A stretch of DNA of 64,000 nt from Streptomyces roseus (GTDB lineage Bacteria > Actinomycetota > Actinomycetes > Streptomycetales > Streptomycetaceae): contig NZ_LFML01000111.1 in the NCBI RefSeq assembly GCF_001044425.1, positions 43,422-107,421 of the forward strand. Reading direction: 5' to 3'. The notes under the pieces are model-generated. The model searched no databases. It saw only the letters and a program-made list of their open reading frames with translations, and was not told the origin of the DNA. Within the stretch, counting starts at the first letter, position 1, and every line of letters starts with the position of its first letter. Below, one piece after another: positions 44,221-52,258 of this stretch. A program made the position numbers and the translations under genes.

Positions 44221-46989
44221 TCAGCCGGTGTTGCGCAGGCCCGCGGCCACGCCGTTGACGGTGAGCAGCAGGGCTCGGGCCAGGAGCGGGTCCGCGTCCT
44301 CGCCGCGGGCGGCGGCGGCGCGCTGGCGGGCGAGCAGGGAGACCTGGAGGTAGGAGATCGGGTCCAGGTAGGCGTCGCGGACGGCGAAGGTCTGCTGGAG
44401 GACCGGGTTGGAGTCCAGGAGCTTGTGGCCGCCGGTGATGCGCAGGACCTCGCGGACGGTGAGCTCGTGTTCGGCCTCGATGCGGGTGAAGACGTGCTTG
44501 AGGTGGTCGGGTACGAGGGTGTCGACGTAGTGGCGGGCGATCCGCAGGTCGGTCTTGGCCAGCGTCATCTCGACGTTGGAGAGGAAGTTGCGGAAGAAGT
44601 GCCAGCGCTCGCCCATCTCGGTGAGGGCGTCGCCCTGGCCGGCCTCGCGCAGGGCCTTGAGGCCGGAGCCGACCCCGTACCAGCCGGGGACGATCTGGCG
44701 GGACTGGGTCCAGCCGAAGACCCACGGGATGGCGCGCAGTCCGTCCAGGCCGGCGCCGGAGTCGGGGCGCCGGGAGGGGCGGGAGCCGAGGTGGAGGTCG
44801 GCGAGCTGGTCGACGGGGGTGGCGGCGAAGAAGTACGCCGGCAGGTCCGGGTCCTCGACGAGTTGGCGGTAGGCGGTGTGGGCGGCGTCGGAGACGGTGT
44901 CCATGGCCGCGTCCCAGCGGGCGAGGTCGTCCTCGGACTGGCGGGGGGCGGTGTGCAGGGCGGATGCCTGGAGGGTGGCCGCGACGGTCAGTTCCAGGTT
45001 CTCGCGGGCCAGTGACGGTACGAGGTACTTGTCGGAGATGACCTCGCCCTGCTCGGTGACCTTGATCTCGCCTTCGAGGGTGCCCCAGGGCTGGGCGAGG
45101 ATGGCGTCGTGCGAGGGGCCGCCGCCGCGGCCGACGGTGCCGCCGCGGCCGTGGAAGAGGCGCAGGCGGACGCCGTAGCGGTGGGCGACGTCGCGCAGCC
45201 GGCGCTGGGCGCGGTGGATCTCCCACTGGCTGGTGGTGATGCCGCCGAACTTGGAGGAGTCGGAGTAGCCGAGCATGACCTCCTGGACGTCGCCGCGCAG
45301 GGAGACGAGCCGTCGGTAGGAGGGGTCGGCGAGCATGGCGTCGAGGATGACGTCGGCGGCCTTGAGTTCGTCGGTGGTCTCCAGGAGGGGGACGATGCCG
45401 ATCTTGGCCCAGCCGGCGTGGAGGTCGATGAGGCCGGCCTCGCGGGCGAGGACGGCGGCGGCGAAGACGTCGTCGGCGCCCTGGCACATCGAGATGATGT
45501 AGGACTCGATGACTTCGGGGCCGAACTTCTCGAAGGCGTCCTTGATGGCGAAGAAGACGCCGAGGGTCTTGTGTCCGGCGGCGTCGAGGGGCGCGGGGGT
45601 GGGGGCCAGGGGGCGGCGCGAGCGCAGTTCCTTGGCGAGGAGCTTCTGCCGGTAGTCGCGCGGCATGTCGGCGTAGCGCCAGGACTCCTCGCCGAGCCGG
45701 TCGAAGAGCTGGCCGAGGGCGTGGTGGTGGGCGTCGGCGTGTTCGCGGACGTCCATGGTGGCGAGCTGGAGGCCGAAGGCGGCCAGGGTGCGGATGGTGC
45801 GGTCCATGCGGCCGTCGGCGAAGAGGGCGCCGCGGTGTTCGCGCAGGGAGGTCTGGATGAGGGTGAGGTCGGTGAGGAGCTCGGCGGTGCCGAGGTAGTC
45901 GCGGCCTTCCTCGTGGGGGGTGCCCTTGGCGAGGCGCTCGCGGGTGTTGACGAGCTTCTGCCGGATGCAGGTGGCCTTGAGGCGGTAGGGCTCCTCGGCG
46001 TTGAGCCGCTTGTAGCGCGGGCTGATCTCGGGGAGGCGTTCGAGGTCGGCTTGGAGGGAGGAGAGGAGTTCCTCGGTGGCGCCGGTGTAGCGGATGGAGT
46101 TCGACAGGAGGCCGCGCAGGAAGTCGACGAGTTCGAGGGCGTCGGTGATGCCGTGTTCGTGCTGGAGGATCAGTACGTCGCGGGTGACGTCGGGGGTGAC
46201 GTTGGGGTTGCCGTCGCGGTCGCCTCCGATCCAGGTGCCGAAGGTGAGCGGGCGGGTGCCGGCGGGGATCTCCACGCCGACGCGCTGGAGCTCGGCGGCG
46301 AGGTCTTCCAGTACGTCGCCGACGGCGCCGGCGTGCAGCTCGTCGAGGTAGTAGATGGCGTTGCGGGCTTCGTCGGCGGGTTCGGGGCGCACGACGCGCA
46401 GTTCGTCGGTCTGCCAGACGAGGTCGATGTTCTCGGCGAGGCGCAGGTCGTGGCGGCGGCGTTCGCCGGCGCCGGCGACGGGTTCTTCCAGGAGGGCCGC
46501 GATGCGGCGCAGCTTGTTGAGGACGCTGCGGCGGGCCGCTTCGGTGGGGTGCGCCGTGAAGACGGGGCGGACGTTGAGGTTCTTGACCGTCTCGCGCAGG
46601 TGCGCGGGGTCGGCGTCCTTGAGCATGTCGGCGGTGCGGGCGAGGAGGCTGCCTTCGGTGGCGCGGTGGGCGCGCAGTTCCTTGCCGCGGTGTACCTGTT
46701 CGGTGACGTTGGCGAGGTGGAAGTAGGTGGAGAAGGCCCGTACGAGCTTGGCGGCGGTCTCCAGGTCGGTGTCGCCGAGCAGTGCTGCGGCGGCTTCGCC
46801 GTCGGTGCGCGTGAGGGCGCGTACTTGTTCGACGAGGTCGAGGAGTTCTTGGCCTTCCTGGCGGACGAGGGTTTCGCCCAGGAGGTCGCCGAGGCGGCGG
46901 ATGTCCGCGCGCAGCTCCGCGTTGGCGGCGGTGACGGCGGTGGCCGGGGCCTTGGCCGGGGTGGAGGAGGCCTGGTCAGCACTGCTCAC
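44221..46989 (-). CDS. ppc: Phosphoenolpyruvate carboxylase
   Basis: Carboxylates PEP to oxaloacetate to refill the TCA cycle. 922 aa, normal length. Catalytic motifs: VFTAHPTEAARRSVLNKLRR (N-terminal His), VMLGYSDSSKFGGITTSQW, and the Gly loop FHGRGGTVGRGGGPSH. The allosteric C-terminus ends GLRNTG as in the family. An N-terminal 20-residue Ala/Thr tail precedes the first helix. ATG 46989. Monocistronic; upstream lies a 380-bp divergent region shared with the desaturase operon. Confidence 0.97.
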   Translation of the reverse strand: MSSADQASSTPAKAPATAVTAANAELRADIRRLGDLLGETLVRQEGQELLDLVEQVRALTRTDGEAAAALLGDTDLETAAKLVRAFSTYFHLANVTEQVHRGKELRAHRATEGSLLARTADMLKDADPAHLRETVKNLNVRPVFTAHPTEAARRSVLNKLRRIAALLEEPVAGAGERRRHDLRLAENIDLVWQTDELRVVRPEPADEARNAIYYLDELHAGAVGDVLEDLAAELQRVGVEIPAGTRPLTFGTWIGGDRDGNPNVTPDVTRDVLILQHEHGITDALELVDFLRGLLSNSIRYTGATEELLSSLQADLERLPEISPRYKRLNAEEPYRLKATCIRQKLVNTRERLAKGTPHEEGRDYLGTAELLTDLTLIQTSLREHRGALFADGRMDRTIRTLAAFGLQLATMDVREHADAHHHALGQLFDRLGEESWRYADMPRDYRQKLLAKELRSRRPLAPTPAPLDAAGHKTLGVFFAIKDAFEKFGPEVIESYIISMCQGADDVFAAAVLAREAGLIDLHAGWAKIGIVPLLETTDELKAADVILDAMLADPSYRRLVSLRGDVQEVMLGYSDSSKFGGITTSQWEIHRAQRRLRDVAHRYGVRLRLFHGRGGTVGRGGGPSHDAILAQPWGTLEGEIKVTEQGEVISDKYLVPSLARENLELTVAATLQASALHTAPRQSEDDLARWDAAMDTVSDAAHTAYRQLVEDPDLPAYFFAATPVDQLADLHLGSRPSRRPDSGAGLDGLRAIPWVFGWTQSRQIVPGWYGVGSGLKALREAGQGDALTEMGERWHFFRNFLSNVEMTLAKTDLRIARHYVDTLVPDHLKHVFTRIEAEHELTVREVLRITGGHKLLDSNPVLQQTFAVRDAYLDPISYLQVSLLARQRAAAARGEDADPLLARALLLTVNGVAAGLRNTG

Positions 46990-47369
46990 AGGTGCGGCTC
47001 CTTGCAGTGTTCGAGCGCTACTGGGAGGTGGGCTCCGGGTTGCGCGGGGGACGGGTCCGGACTCCGGGCCCGGTGGTACCGGGAGGGGTCCAGGGGGTGT
47101 CCCCCACCTGGTGCGCAGCTCGGCTGCCCGTGCGGACCGCGCTGTCCGACGACACCAGGATAGGTGTCCGGGCCTCGTGCCTCGCCAAACGTCTCACCAG
47201 GCGGCGCGCGGCCTGCTGCGAGCGCCCTCGAGAGCGCCTCGGGCCCGGCCGTGCTCCCCTTGCCCCGGGCTCCGGTTTTGCCATACTTACGTTGCCGTAG
47301 GTTACGGATCCGTAGCCTGGATGGGCGCCCCGGGCGCCCCACCGATTACTCACCCCCCAGGGGACCCTC
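46990..47369. promoter_or_regulatory. Divergent region ppc / desaturase with operator-like sites
   Basis: 380 bp, no gene seen. Near ppc: inverted repeat GACACC-AGGATA-GGTGTC (47151-47168), whose centre read on the minus strand is a -10-like TATCCT. Near the desaturase: two related 12-mers TACGTTGCCGTA (47288-47299) and TACGGATCCGTA (47303-47314, a perfect palindrome), 15 bp apart. These look like tandem sites for a TetR-family dimer, with the TetR gene in the same operon as the natural candidate. Confidence 0.55.
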
Positions 47370-48356
47370 ATGACCACCAGTCCCGAGCTGATCGAGGACG
47401 CCTCGGCAGCCTCCGATTCCGATACCCCCGCGCCCTCCGCGACCCTCGGGGGCGAGAACAAGCGGTCCGTCGAACAGATCGCCCTGCTGTTGTTCATCGT
47501 CGTTCCCTTCCTGGCCCTGCTGGCGGCGGTCCCGCTGGTGTGGGGCTGGGGGGTGAGCTGGCTGGATCTCGGCCTGATGGTGTTCATGTACTTCCTGGCC
47601 TGCCACGGGATCACCATCGGCTTCCACCGGTACTTCACGCACGGCTCCTTCAAGGCGAAGCGCCCGCTGCGGATCGCGCTGGCCGTGATGGGTTCGATGG
47701 CGGTGGAGGGTCCGCTGGTGCGCTGGGTGGCGGACCACCGCAAGCACCACAAGTTCTCCGATCACGACGGCGATCCGCATTCGCCGTGGCGGTTCGGGGA
47801 GACCGTTCCGGCCCTGATGAAGGGGTTGTGGTGGGCGCACATCGGGTGGCTGTTCGACGAGGAGCAGACCAATCAGCAGAAGTACGCCCCGGACCTGATC
47901 AAGGACCCGGCGCTCCGGCGGATCTCGCGTGACTTCGTCCTGTGGACGATCGTGTCGCTGGCGATCCCGCCGCTGGTGGGCGGTCTGGTGACGATGTCGT
48001 GGTGGGGTGCGTTCACGGCGTTCTTCTGGGGCTCGCTGGTGCGGGTCGCGCTGCTGCACCACGTGACGTGGTCGATCAACTCGATCTGCCACGCGGTGGG
48101 CAAGCGTCCGTTCCGGTCGCGGGACCGCTCGGGCAACGTGTGGTGGCTGGCGGTGCTCTCGTGCGGGGAGTCCTGGCACAACCTGCACCACGCGGACCCG
48201 ACCTCGGCCCGGCACGGTGTGTTGCGCGGCCAGGTCGACTCCAGTGCCCGTCTGATCCGCTGGTTCGAGCTGGCGGGCTGGGCCACGGACGTGCGCTGGC
48301 CGTCCAAGGACCGCGTGGATGCCCGGCGCAGGGAAAACGCGTCGAACGCGGCATGA
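47370..48356 (+). CDS. Acyl-CoA/acyl-lipid delta-9-type fatty acid desaturase
   Basis: 328-aa membrane di-iron desaturase that puts a cis double bond into saturated acyl chains using O2. The three His boxes are intact: HRYFTH (about 86-91), HRKHH (about 123-127) and HNLHH (about 270-274). Four membrane segments in two pairs (about 36-75 and 187-225). The N-terminal 30 residues are a soluble acidic tail. ATG 47370. The TetR gene overlaps its stop codon (ATGA), and palindromes just upstream suggest self-contained feedback by lipid state. It may work with the CFA-type enzyme at 1541, which acts on unsaturated lipids. Confidence 0.93.
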   Translation: MTTSPELIEDASAASDSDTPAPSATLGGENKRSVEQIALLLFIVVPFLALLAAVPLVWGWGVSWLDLGLMVFMYFLACHGITIGFHRYFTHGSFKAKRPLRIALAVMGSMAVEGPLVRWVADHRKHHKFSDHDGDPHSPWRFGETVPALMKGLWWAHIGWLFDEEQTNQQKYAPDLIKDPALRRISRDFVLWTIVSLAIPPLVGGLVTMSWWGAFTAFFWGSLVRVALLHHVTWSINSICHAVGKRPFRSRDRSGNVWWLAVLSCGESWHNLHHADPTSARHGVLRGQVDSSARLIRWFELAGWATDVRWPSKDRVDARRRENASNAA

Positions 48357-49027
48357 TGGGGGACGTGGCGATCGACGGCAGCAGTTCCAGCGGTGACAAG
48401 CCCCGGCGTGGCCGCCGGGTTCGGATGACGGGCGCCGAACGGCGTCAGCAACTGCTGGACATCGGCCGCACCCTCTTCGCGGAGAAGGGCTTCGAGGGCA
48501 CCTCTGTGGAGGAGATCGCGGCGAAGGCCGGGGTCTCCAAGCCGGTGGTGTACGAGCACTTCGGGGGCAAGGAGGGCCTGTACGCGGTGGTCGTGGACCG
48601 GGAGATGCGCCAGCTGCTGGACGGGGTGACGGGCGCGCTGACGGCCGGGCACCCGCGGGAGCTGCTGGAGCAGGCGGCGTTCGCGCTGCTCGACTACATC
48701 GAGTCGTACACGGACGGTTTCCGCATCCTGGTCCGGGACTCTCCGGTCGCCCAGTCGACGGGTACGTTCGCCTCGCTGATCAGCGACATCGCCACGCAGG
48801 TCGAGGACATCCTGGGGCTGGAGTTCAAGGCGCGCGGGTTCGACCCGAAGCTGGCACCGCTGTACGCGCAGGCGCTGGTCGGGATGGTCGCGCTGACCGG
48901 GCAGTGGTGGCTGGACGTGCGCAAGCCGAAGAAGGCGGAGGTCGCGGCGCATCTGGTGAACCTGGCCTGGCACGGGCTGGACGGGCTGGAGTCGAAGCCG
49001 CGGCTGGTCGGCCACCGCAGGAGCTGA
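48353..49027 (+). CDS. TetR-family transcriptional regulator
   Basis: 224 aa. N-terminal TetR HTH (about 20-70): RRQQLLDIGRTLFAEKGFEG, then EEIAAKAGVSKPVVYEHFGG with the recognition helix. The C-terminal ligand domain (about 75-210) is all-helical. A hydrophilic 20-residue tail precedes the HTH. ATG 48353 overlaps the desaturase stop by 4 bp; nearby alternatives are ATG 48356 and GTG 48365. By context it probably represses its own operon through the paired TACG/CGTA sites at 47288-47314, with an acyl-CoA or similar lipid as effector; both points are inference. Confidence 0.9.
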   Translation: MMGDVAIDGSSSSGDKPRRGRRVRMTGAERRQQLLDIGRTLFAEKGFEGTSVEEIAAKAGVSKPVVYEHFGGKEGLYAVVVDREMRQLLDGVTGALTAGHPRELLEQAAFALLDYIESYTDGFRILVRDSPVAQSTGTFASLISDIATQVEDILGLEFKARGFDPKLAPLYAQALVGMVALTGQWWLDVRKPKKAEVAAHLVNLAWHGLDGLESKPRLVGHRRS

Positions 49028-49062
49028 GCCGCGGGGCCACGCACCGCGCGAACGCTCCCCGC

Positions 49063-49104
49063 GACGGCGCCCCGTCACCGGATCTCCGGTGGCGGGGCGC
49101 CGTC
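49063..49104. terminator. Bidirectional terminator
   Basis: A 20-pair stem GACGGCGCCCCGTCACCGGA / TCCGGTGGCGGGGCGCCGTC with one wobble, 2-nt spacer at the tip, between convergent TetR and VOC genes. Confidence 0.8.
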
Positions 49105-49106
49105 GC

Positions 49107-49490
49107 TCACACCGTCGCGTCGGGCGCGCGGGCCAGCGGTTCGAGGAACTCCAGGCGGTTGCCCACGGGGTCTTCGGAGTAGAAGCGGCGGTGTCCCGGC
49201 AGGTTCTCGTCCCAGACGACGTCGGCGCCGCGCTGCGCGAGTCTGTCCGCGTACGCCTCGATCCCCGTGACCCGCAGCCCGGGGTGCGCCTTGCGGGCGG
49301 GCCGGAAGTCCTCCTCGACGCCCAGGTGCAGCTGTACGGACCCGGCGGCGAACCAGCAGCCGCCGCGGGCGGCGAGGACGGGCGGCTTGGGGATCTCGGT
49401 CATGCCGAGTACGTGGGTGTAGTACGCGCGGAGCCGGTCCTCCGAGCCCGGCGGCGCCGCGAGTTGGACGTGGTCGACTGCGCTCAGCAC
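49107..49490 (-). CDS. VOC (glyoxalase/bleomycin-resistance) family protein
   Basis: 127-aa single-domain vicinal-oxygen-chelate protein. It begins DHVQLAAPPGSEDRLRAYYT and continues through VLGMTEIP, QLHLGVEE and a C-terminal RFYSEDPVGNRLEFLE, with the usual His and Glu metal-ligand positions (DHVQL, VQLHLG, RLEFLE). GTG 49490 was chosen: it opens the beta strand of the fold and lies 5 nt after the methyltransferase stop, so the genes are coupled. It could act on a small electrophile or bind a drug; the substrate is unknown. Confidence 0.85.
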   Translation of the reverse strand: MLSAVDHVQLAAPPGSEDRLRAYYTHVLGMTEIPKPPVLAARGGCWFAAGSVQLHLGVEEDFRPARKAHPGLRVTGIEAYADRLAQRGADVVWDENLPGHRRFYSEDPVGNRLEFLEPLARAPDATV

Positions 49491-49495
49491 GGCGG

Positions 49496-50353
49496 TCAGA
49501 GCTCCTTGCGGGCGACGGCGAAGATGCGGCGGAAGGGGAAGACGGTGCCGCGCGGGCCGGGCGGGTAGGCCTCGCGCAGCAGGTCGCGGTATTCGGCGAG
49601 GAAGGCCTCCACCGCCGTCCGGTCGTCCCCCAGGGCGGTCAGCACGGGCCTGAGGGCGGTGCCCTTGACCCAGTCGAGCACCGGGTCGGTGCCGGTGAGC
49701 AGCTGGTGGTAGGTGGTGTCCCAGGTGTCGGCGGTGCAGCCCAGCTCGACGAACCGGTCCAGGTAATCGCCGGGTTCGAGGAGGTGGATGTAGCGGGCGC
49801 CGTGGCCGGCGAGGCGGCTGCGCCAGCGCGGGGCGTCGCAGAGCCGGGCGAGCAGCGCGTGGCTGGGGGCGGTGAAGTTGGCGGGGATCTGGAAGGCGAA
49901 GGTGCCGCCGGGGCGCAGTCCGTTGATCCAGGCGGGGAAGGAGCCCGGGTGGCTGGGGACCCATTGGAGGGCCGCGTTGGAGACGATCAGGTCGTAGGGC
50001 TCCTCGGGGAGCCAGTGCGCGAGGTCGCCGTGGCGGAATTCGAGGCTGCCGCCGCCGGGGGTCTGCCCCGCGTACTCCTCGTCGGCGCGGCGGAGCATGT
50101 CCGGTGAGAGGTCGAAGCCGGTGATGTGGGCTTCGGGCCAGCGTTCGGCGAGGAGCGCCGTGACGTTGCCGGGGCCGCAGCCGAGGTCGGCGATGCGGGC
50201 GGGCCGGGTGGGGAGTTCGGGTATCCGGTTCAGGAGGTCGAGGAAGGGGCGGGTTCGGTGTCCGGCGTGCCGGAGGTACTGCTGGGGGTCCCAGGTGGGC
50301 GCGGACGGGGTGGCGGGTGCGGGGATCCTGGCCGATGCGGTATCGGAATGCAT
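49496..50353 (-). CDS. tam: Trans-aconitate 2-methyltransferase-like SAM methyltransferase
   Basis: 285-aa class I SAM methyltransferase closely resembling Tam, which methylates trans-aconitate, a toxic by-product of aconitase. Seen: TWDPQQYLRHAGHRTRPFLDL, the SAM motif IADLGCGPGNVTALLAERW, VSNAALQWVPSH (a Tam-family signature) and LRPGGTFAFQIPANF. ATG 50353 has GGGAGG 8 nt upstream. First of two genes with the VOC protein; divergent from a MarR regulator with a 16-bp operator-like site between. Confidence 0.88.
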   Translation of the reverse strand: MHSDTASARIPAPATPSAPTWDPQQYLRHAGHRTRPFLDLLNRIPELPTRPARIADLGCGPGNVTALLAERWPEAHITGFDLSPDMLRRADEEYAGQTPGGGSLEFRHGDLAHWLPEEPYDLIVSNAALQWVPSHPGSFPAWINGLRPGGTFAFQIPANFTAPSHALLARLCDAPRWRSRLAGHGARYIHLLEPGDYLDRFVELGCTADTWDTTYHQLLTGTDPVLDWVKGTALRPVLTALGDDRTAVEAFLAEYRDLLREAYPPGPRGTVFPFRRIFAVARKEL

Positions 50354-50433
50354 GTTCGAGCCTCCCTACGGGTGGGGCGTGCGGAAGCGGAAGCGGTTCC
50401 GGCCCCCTCCATGCCCATCGTCGCCCAAAATAT

Positions 50434-50449
50434 ATCTCGACGTCAAGAT
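50434..50449. promoter_or_regulatory. MarR-type operator between tam and marR-like gene
   Basis: ATCTCGACGTCAAGAT, a 16-bp near-palindrome (only the 5/12 pair mismatches) inside an AT-rich patch. A related 13-mer CTCGATTTGAAGA lies at 50481-50493. MarR proteins typically bind such sites in the shared promoter of their divergent target. Confidence 0.6.
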
Positions 50450-50528
50450 TCACGGTATGGAGATATCCATGTCCGAGATCCTCGATTTGAAGAGACTTCA
50501 CGTCGACAGACCCCTTACACTGATCGGC

Positions 50529-51026
50529 ATGGAGGACGAGGTCGACCGATTGGTCGCGGCATGGCGGCGGGAACGCCCTGACCTCGACGTGGAACCGCTC
50601 GAAGTGCTGAGCCGCGTCAGCAGGCTCGCCCGGCACCTCGACCGCGCCCGCAGGCTCGCCTTCTCCGAGCACGGTCTGGAGCCCTGGGAGTTCGACGTCC
50701 TGACGTCGCTGCGCCGCGCCGGCGCGCCCTACCAGCTCTCCCCCGGCCAGCTCCTGACCCAGACCCTGGTCACCTCGGGCACCATGACCAACCGCATCGA
50801 CCGGCTCGCCAAGAAGGGCCTCGTGGAGCGGCTGCCCGACCCCAGCGACCGGCGGGGGGTGCTCGTACGCCTCACCCCGGAGGGACGCGACCGCGCCGAC
50901 GAGGCCCTGGCGGGCCTGCTGGCCCAGGAGAGGGCGATCCTCGCCCAGCTCTCCCAGGCCCAGCGCGGCGATCTCGCCGGACTCCTACGCCAGTTGACCG
51001 CTCCGTTCGACAACATCCCCGGCTAG
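50529..51026 (+). CDS. MarR-family transcriptional regulator
   Basis: 165 aa. Winged-helix MarR fold: helix 1 EVDRLVAAWRRERPDLD, dimer helix RLARHLDRARRLAFSEHGL, FDVLTSLRRAG, recognition helix TSGTMTNRIDRLAKKGLVER, and the wing DPSDRRGVLVRLTPEG. ATG 50529 has no Shine-Dalgarno, but a -10-like TACACT at 50515-50520 would place the transcript start at or next to the ATG, suggesting a leaderless message; an in-frame ATG at 50457 is the alternative. It probably controls the divergent tam-VOC operon and itself. Its 3' end overlaps the convergent LuxR gene by 42 bp. Confidence 0.9.
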   Translation: MEDEVDRLVAAWRRERPDLDVEPLEVLSRVSRLARHLDRARRLAFSEHGLEPWEFDVLTSLRRAGAPYQLSPGQLLTQTLVTSGTMTNRIDRLAKKGLVERLPDPSDRRGVLVRLTPEGRDRADEALAGLLAQERAILAQLSQAQRGDLAGLLRQLTAPFDNIPG

Positions 51027-51749
51027 GTCCGCCGGCCGCACCCCCGCCCGCCGGGCCAGGGCCACCGCGGCGAGCGTGGAGTGCACCCCGAGCTTGCCCA
51101 GCACGTTCTGCATGTGCGTGCGGACGGTGTGCGGGGACAGGAACAGCCGCGCCGCCACGTCCTTGCGGCCCAGCCCCGCCACCATGCAGCGCAGCACCTC
51201 GTGCTCGCGCGGCGTGAGGGACTCCACGAGCCGTTCGCTGTCCGTACGGTGCTTGCGCGCAGCGGTCAGCTCCCGCAGGACCCCGGTGAGCAGCGCGGGC
51301 GGCAGGTGGGTCTCCTCGCGCAGGACCCCGCGGATGACGGCCAGCAGCCGCGAGAGCGAGCAGTCCTTCGCCACCCAGCCGGAGGCCCCCGCCTGGAGGG
51401 CGAGCGCCGCCCGGCGCGGATCGTCGCGCTCGGCGAGCACCACGGTGCGGACCCCGGGATGGGACACCCGCACCCCGGCGACGAGCGCGATCCCGTCGGC
51501 GCCGGGCGGAGACCCGGAGCCCGATTCGCGCTGCGCGGGCACGGCCCCGGCGGCGGCGCCGAGATCGGCGTCGACGAGCAGGACGTCGAAGCGGCGGCCC
51601 TCGGCCACCGCGCGTTCGAGGCAGCGCAGCGCGGCGGGACCGCTGCCGGCCGCGGACACGTCCACGTCGGGCTCGGCCGCGAGCGCGGCTGCGAGCGATT
51701 CGGCGAAGATGCGGTGATCGTCCACCACGAGAACCCGGATGCGAACCAC
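50985..51749 (-). CDS. LuxR/NarL-family response regulator
   Basis: 254 aa. N-terminal receiver (about 1-150): IRVLVVDDHRIFAESLAAAL supplies the acidic pair and DVLLVDADLG the phospho-acceptor Asp; a Gly/Ser/Pro insertion (about 68-88) makes this domain longer than usual. C-terminal HTH (about 178-240): LTPREHEVLRCMVAGLGRKDVA and LSPHTVRTHMQNVLGKLGV. GTG 51749 follows GGGGG and begins the receiver. No histidine kinase is adjacent; the orphan kinase at 37572 is one possible partner, without evidence. It overlaps the end of the MarR gene on the other strand. Confidence 0.9.
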   Translation of the reverse strand: MVRIRVLVVDDHRIFAESLAAALAAEPDVDVSAAGSGPAALRCLERAVAEGRRFDVLLVDADLGAAAGAVPAQRESGSGSPPGADGIALVAGVRVSHPGVRTVVLAERDDPRRAALALQAGASGWVAKDCSLSRLLAVIRGVLREETHLPPALLTGVLRELTAARKHRTDSERLVESLTPREHEVLRCMVAGLGRKDVAARLFLSPHTVRTHMQNVLGKLGVHSTLAAVALARRAGVRPADLAGDVVERSGQLA

Positions 51750-52258
51750 AAAACCCCCAAGGGTCGGGGAACGGACGACTGCGGGTACGGCGCCCGGACC
51801 GGGTGGTCCGCAGCTGCCGCGGCCGCCGCCGAGACATCTCTGCACTACCCCGGAGCGGACGCCGTACCCGGCGTGTCTCGACCCCTGAATCAACACCGGC
51901 CCCCACCGGTGTCACGCATCAGCGTAGAACGGGGTACCGCTCGCGGTTGGCCGAATAGCAGAAGTTTTTCGAGGGATTTTCCGGCTGGGCAGGCGTGAAC
52001 CAGGTTTGCGCTGGCTTGAATTCGACCACGTGGGCGGTCAGGAGGACGGTTTCCGCACGGCCCGTGCCACGGGCAGTTGCACGGAGGGCATTTCACCCGG
52101 CGTGTGCACGCCGGGCGCCCGCGCACCGCGCCCTCACCCGGCGCGGCCCGCGCCCGCGCGCTCCCCGCGCACGCCGATGCCCGCAGTGCGCCGTACGCAC
52201 CGCGCCCCCCGCACGGTCGGGTGCGGGGGGCGCGGGTGAGGCCGGGGCGGCGGGTGGG
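51750..52258. other. 509-bp intergenic region upstream of LuxR regulator
   Basis: No convincing gene in any frame. It holds a hairpin ACACCGG-CCCCCA-CCGGTGT (about 51891-51910), an AT-richer stretch (about 51950-52030) likely to contain the LuxR-gene promoter, a GC-extreme low-complexity segment (about 52100-52200), and the galE terminator at its right end. Confidence 0.5.
52202..52233 (-). terminator. Terminator after galE
   Basis: A perfect 13-bp stem (GCGCCCCCCGCAC, loop GGTCGG, complement) 25 nt past the galE stop. Confidence 0.8.

Noticed and set aside
45109..47163. 684-codon frame antisense to ppc
   Set aside because: Shadow of ppc; repeated Gly/Glu/Val composition, no motifs, no ribosome site.
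51890..52126. 78-codon minus-strand frame in the gap upstream of the LuxR gene
   Set aside because: Arg/Cys/Pro-rich, no ribosome site, no conserved motif; better read as promoter and leader.
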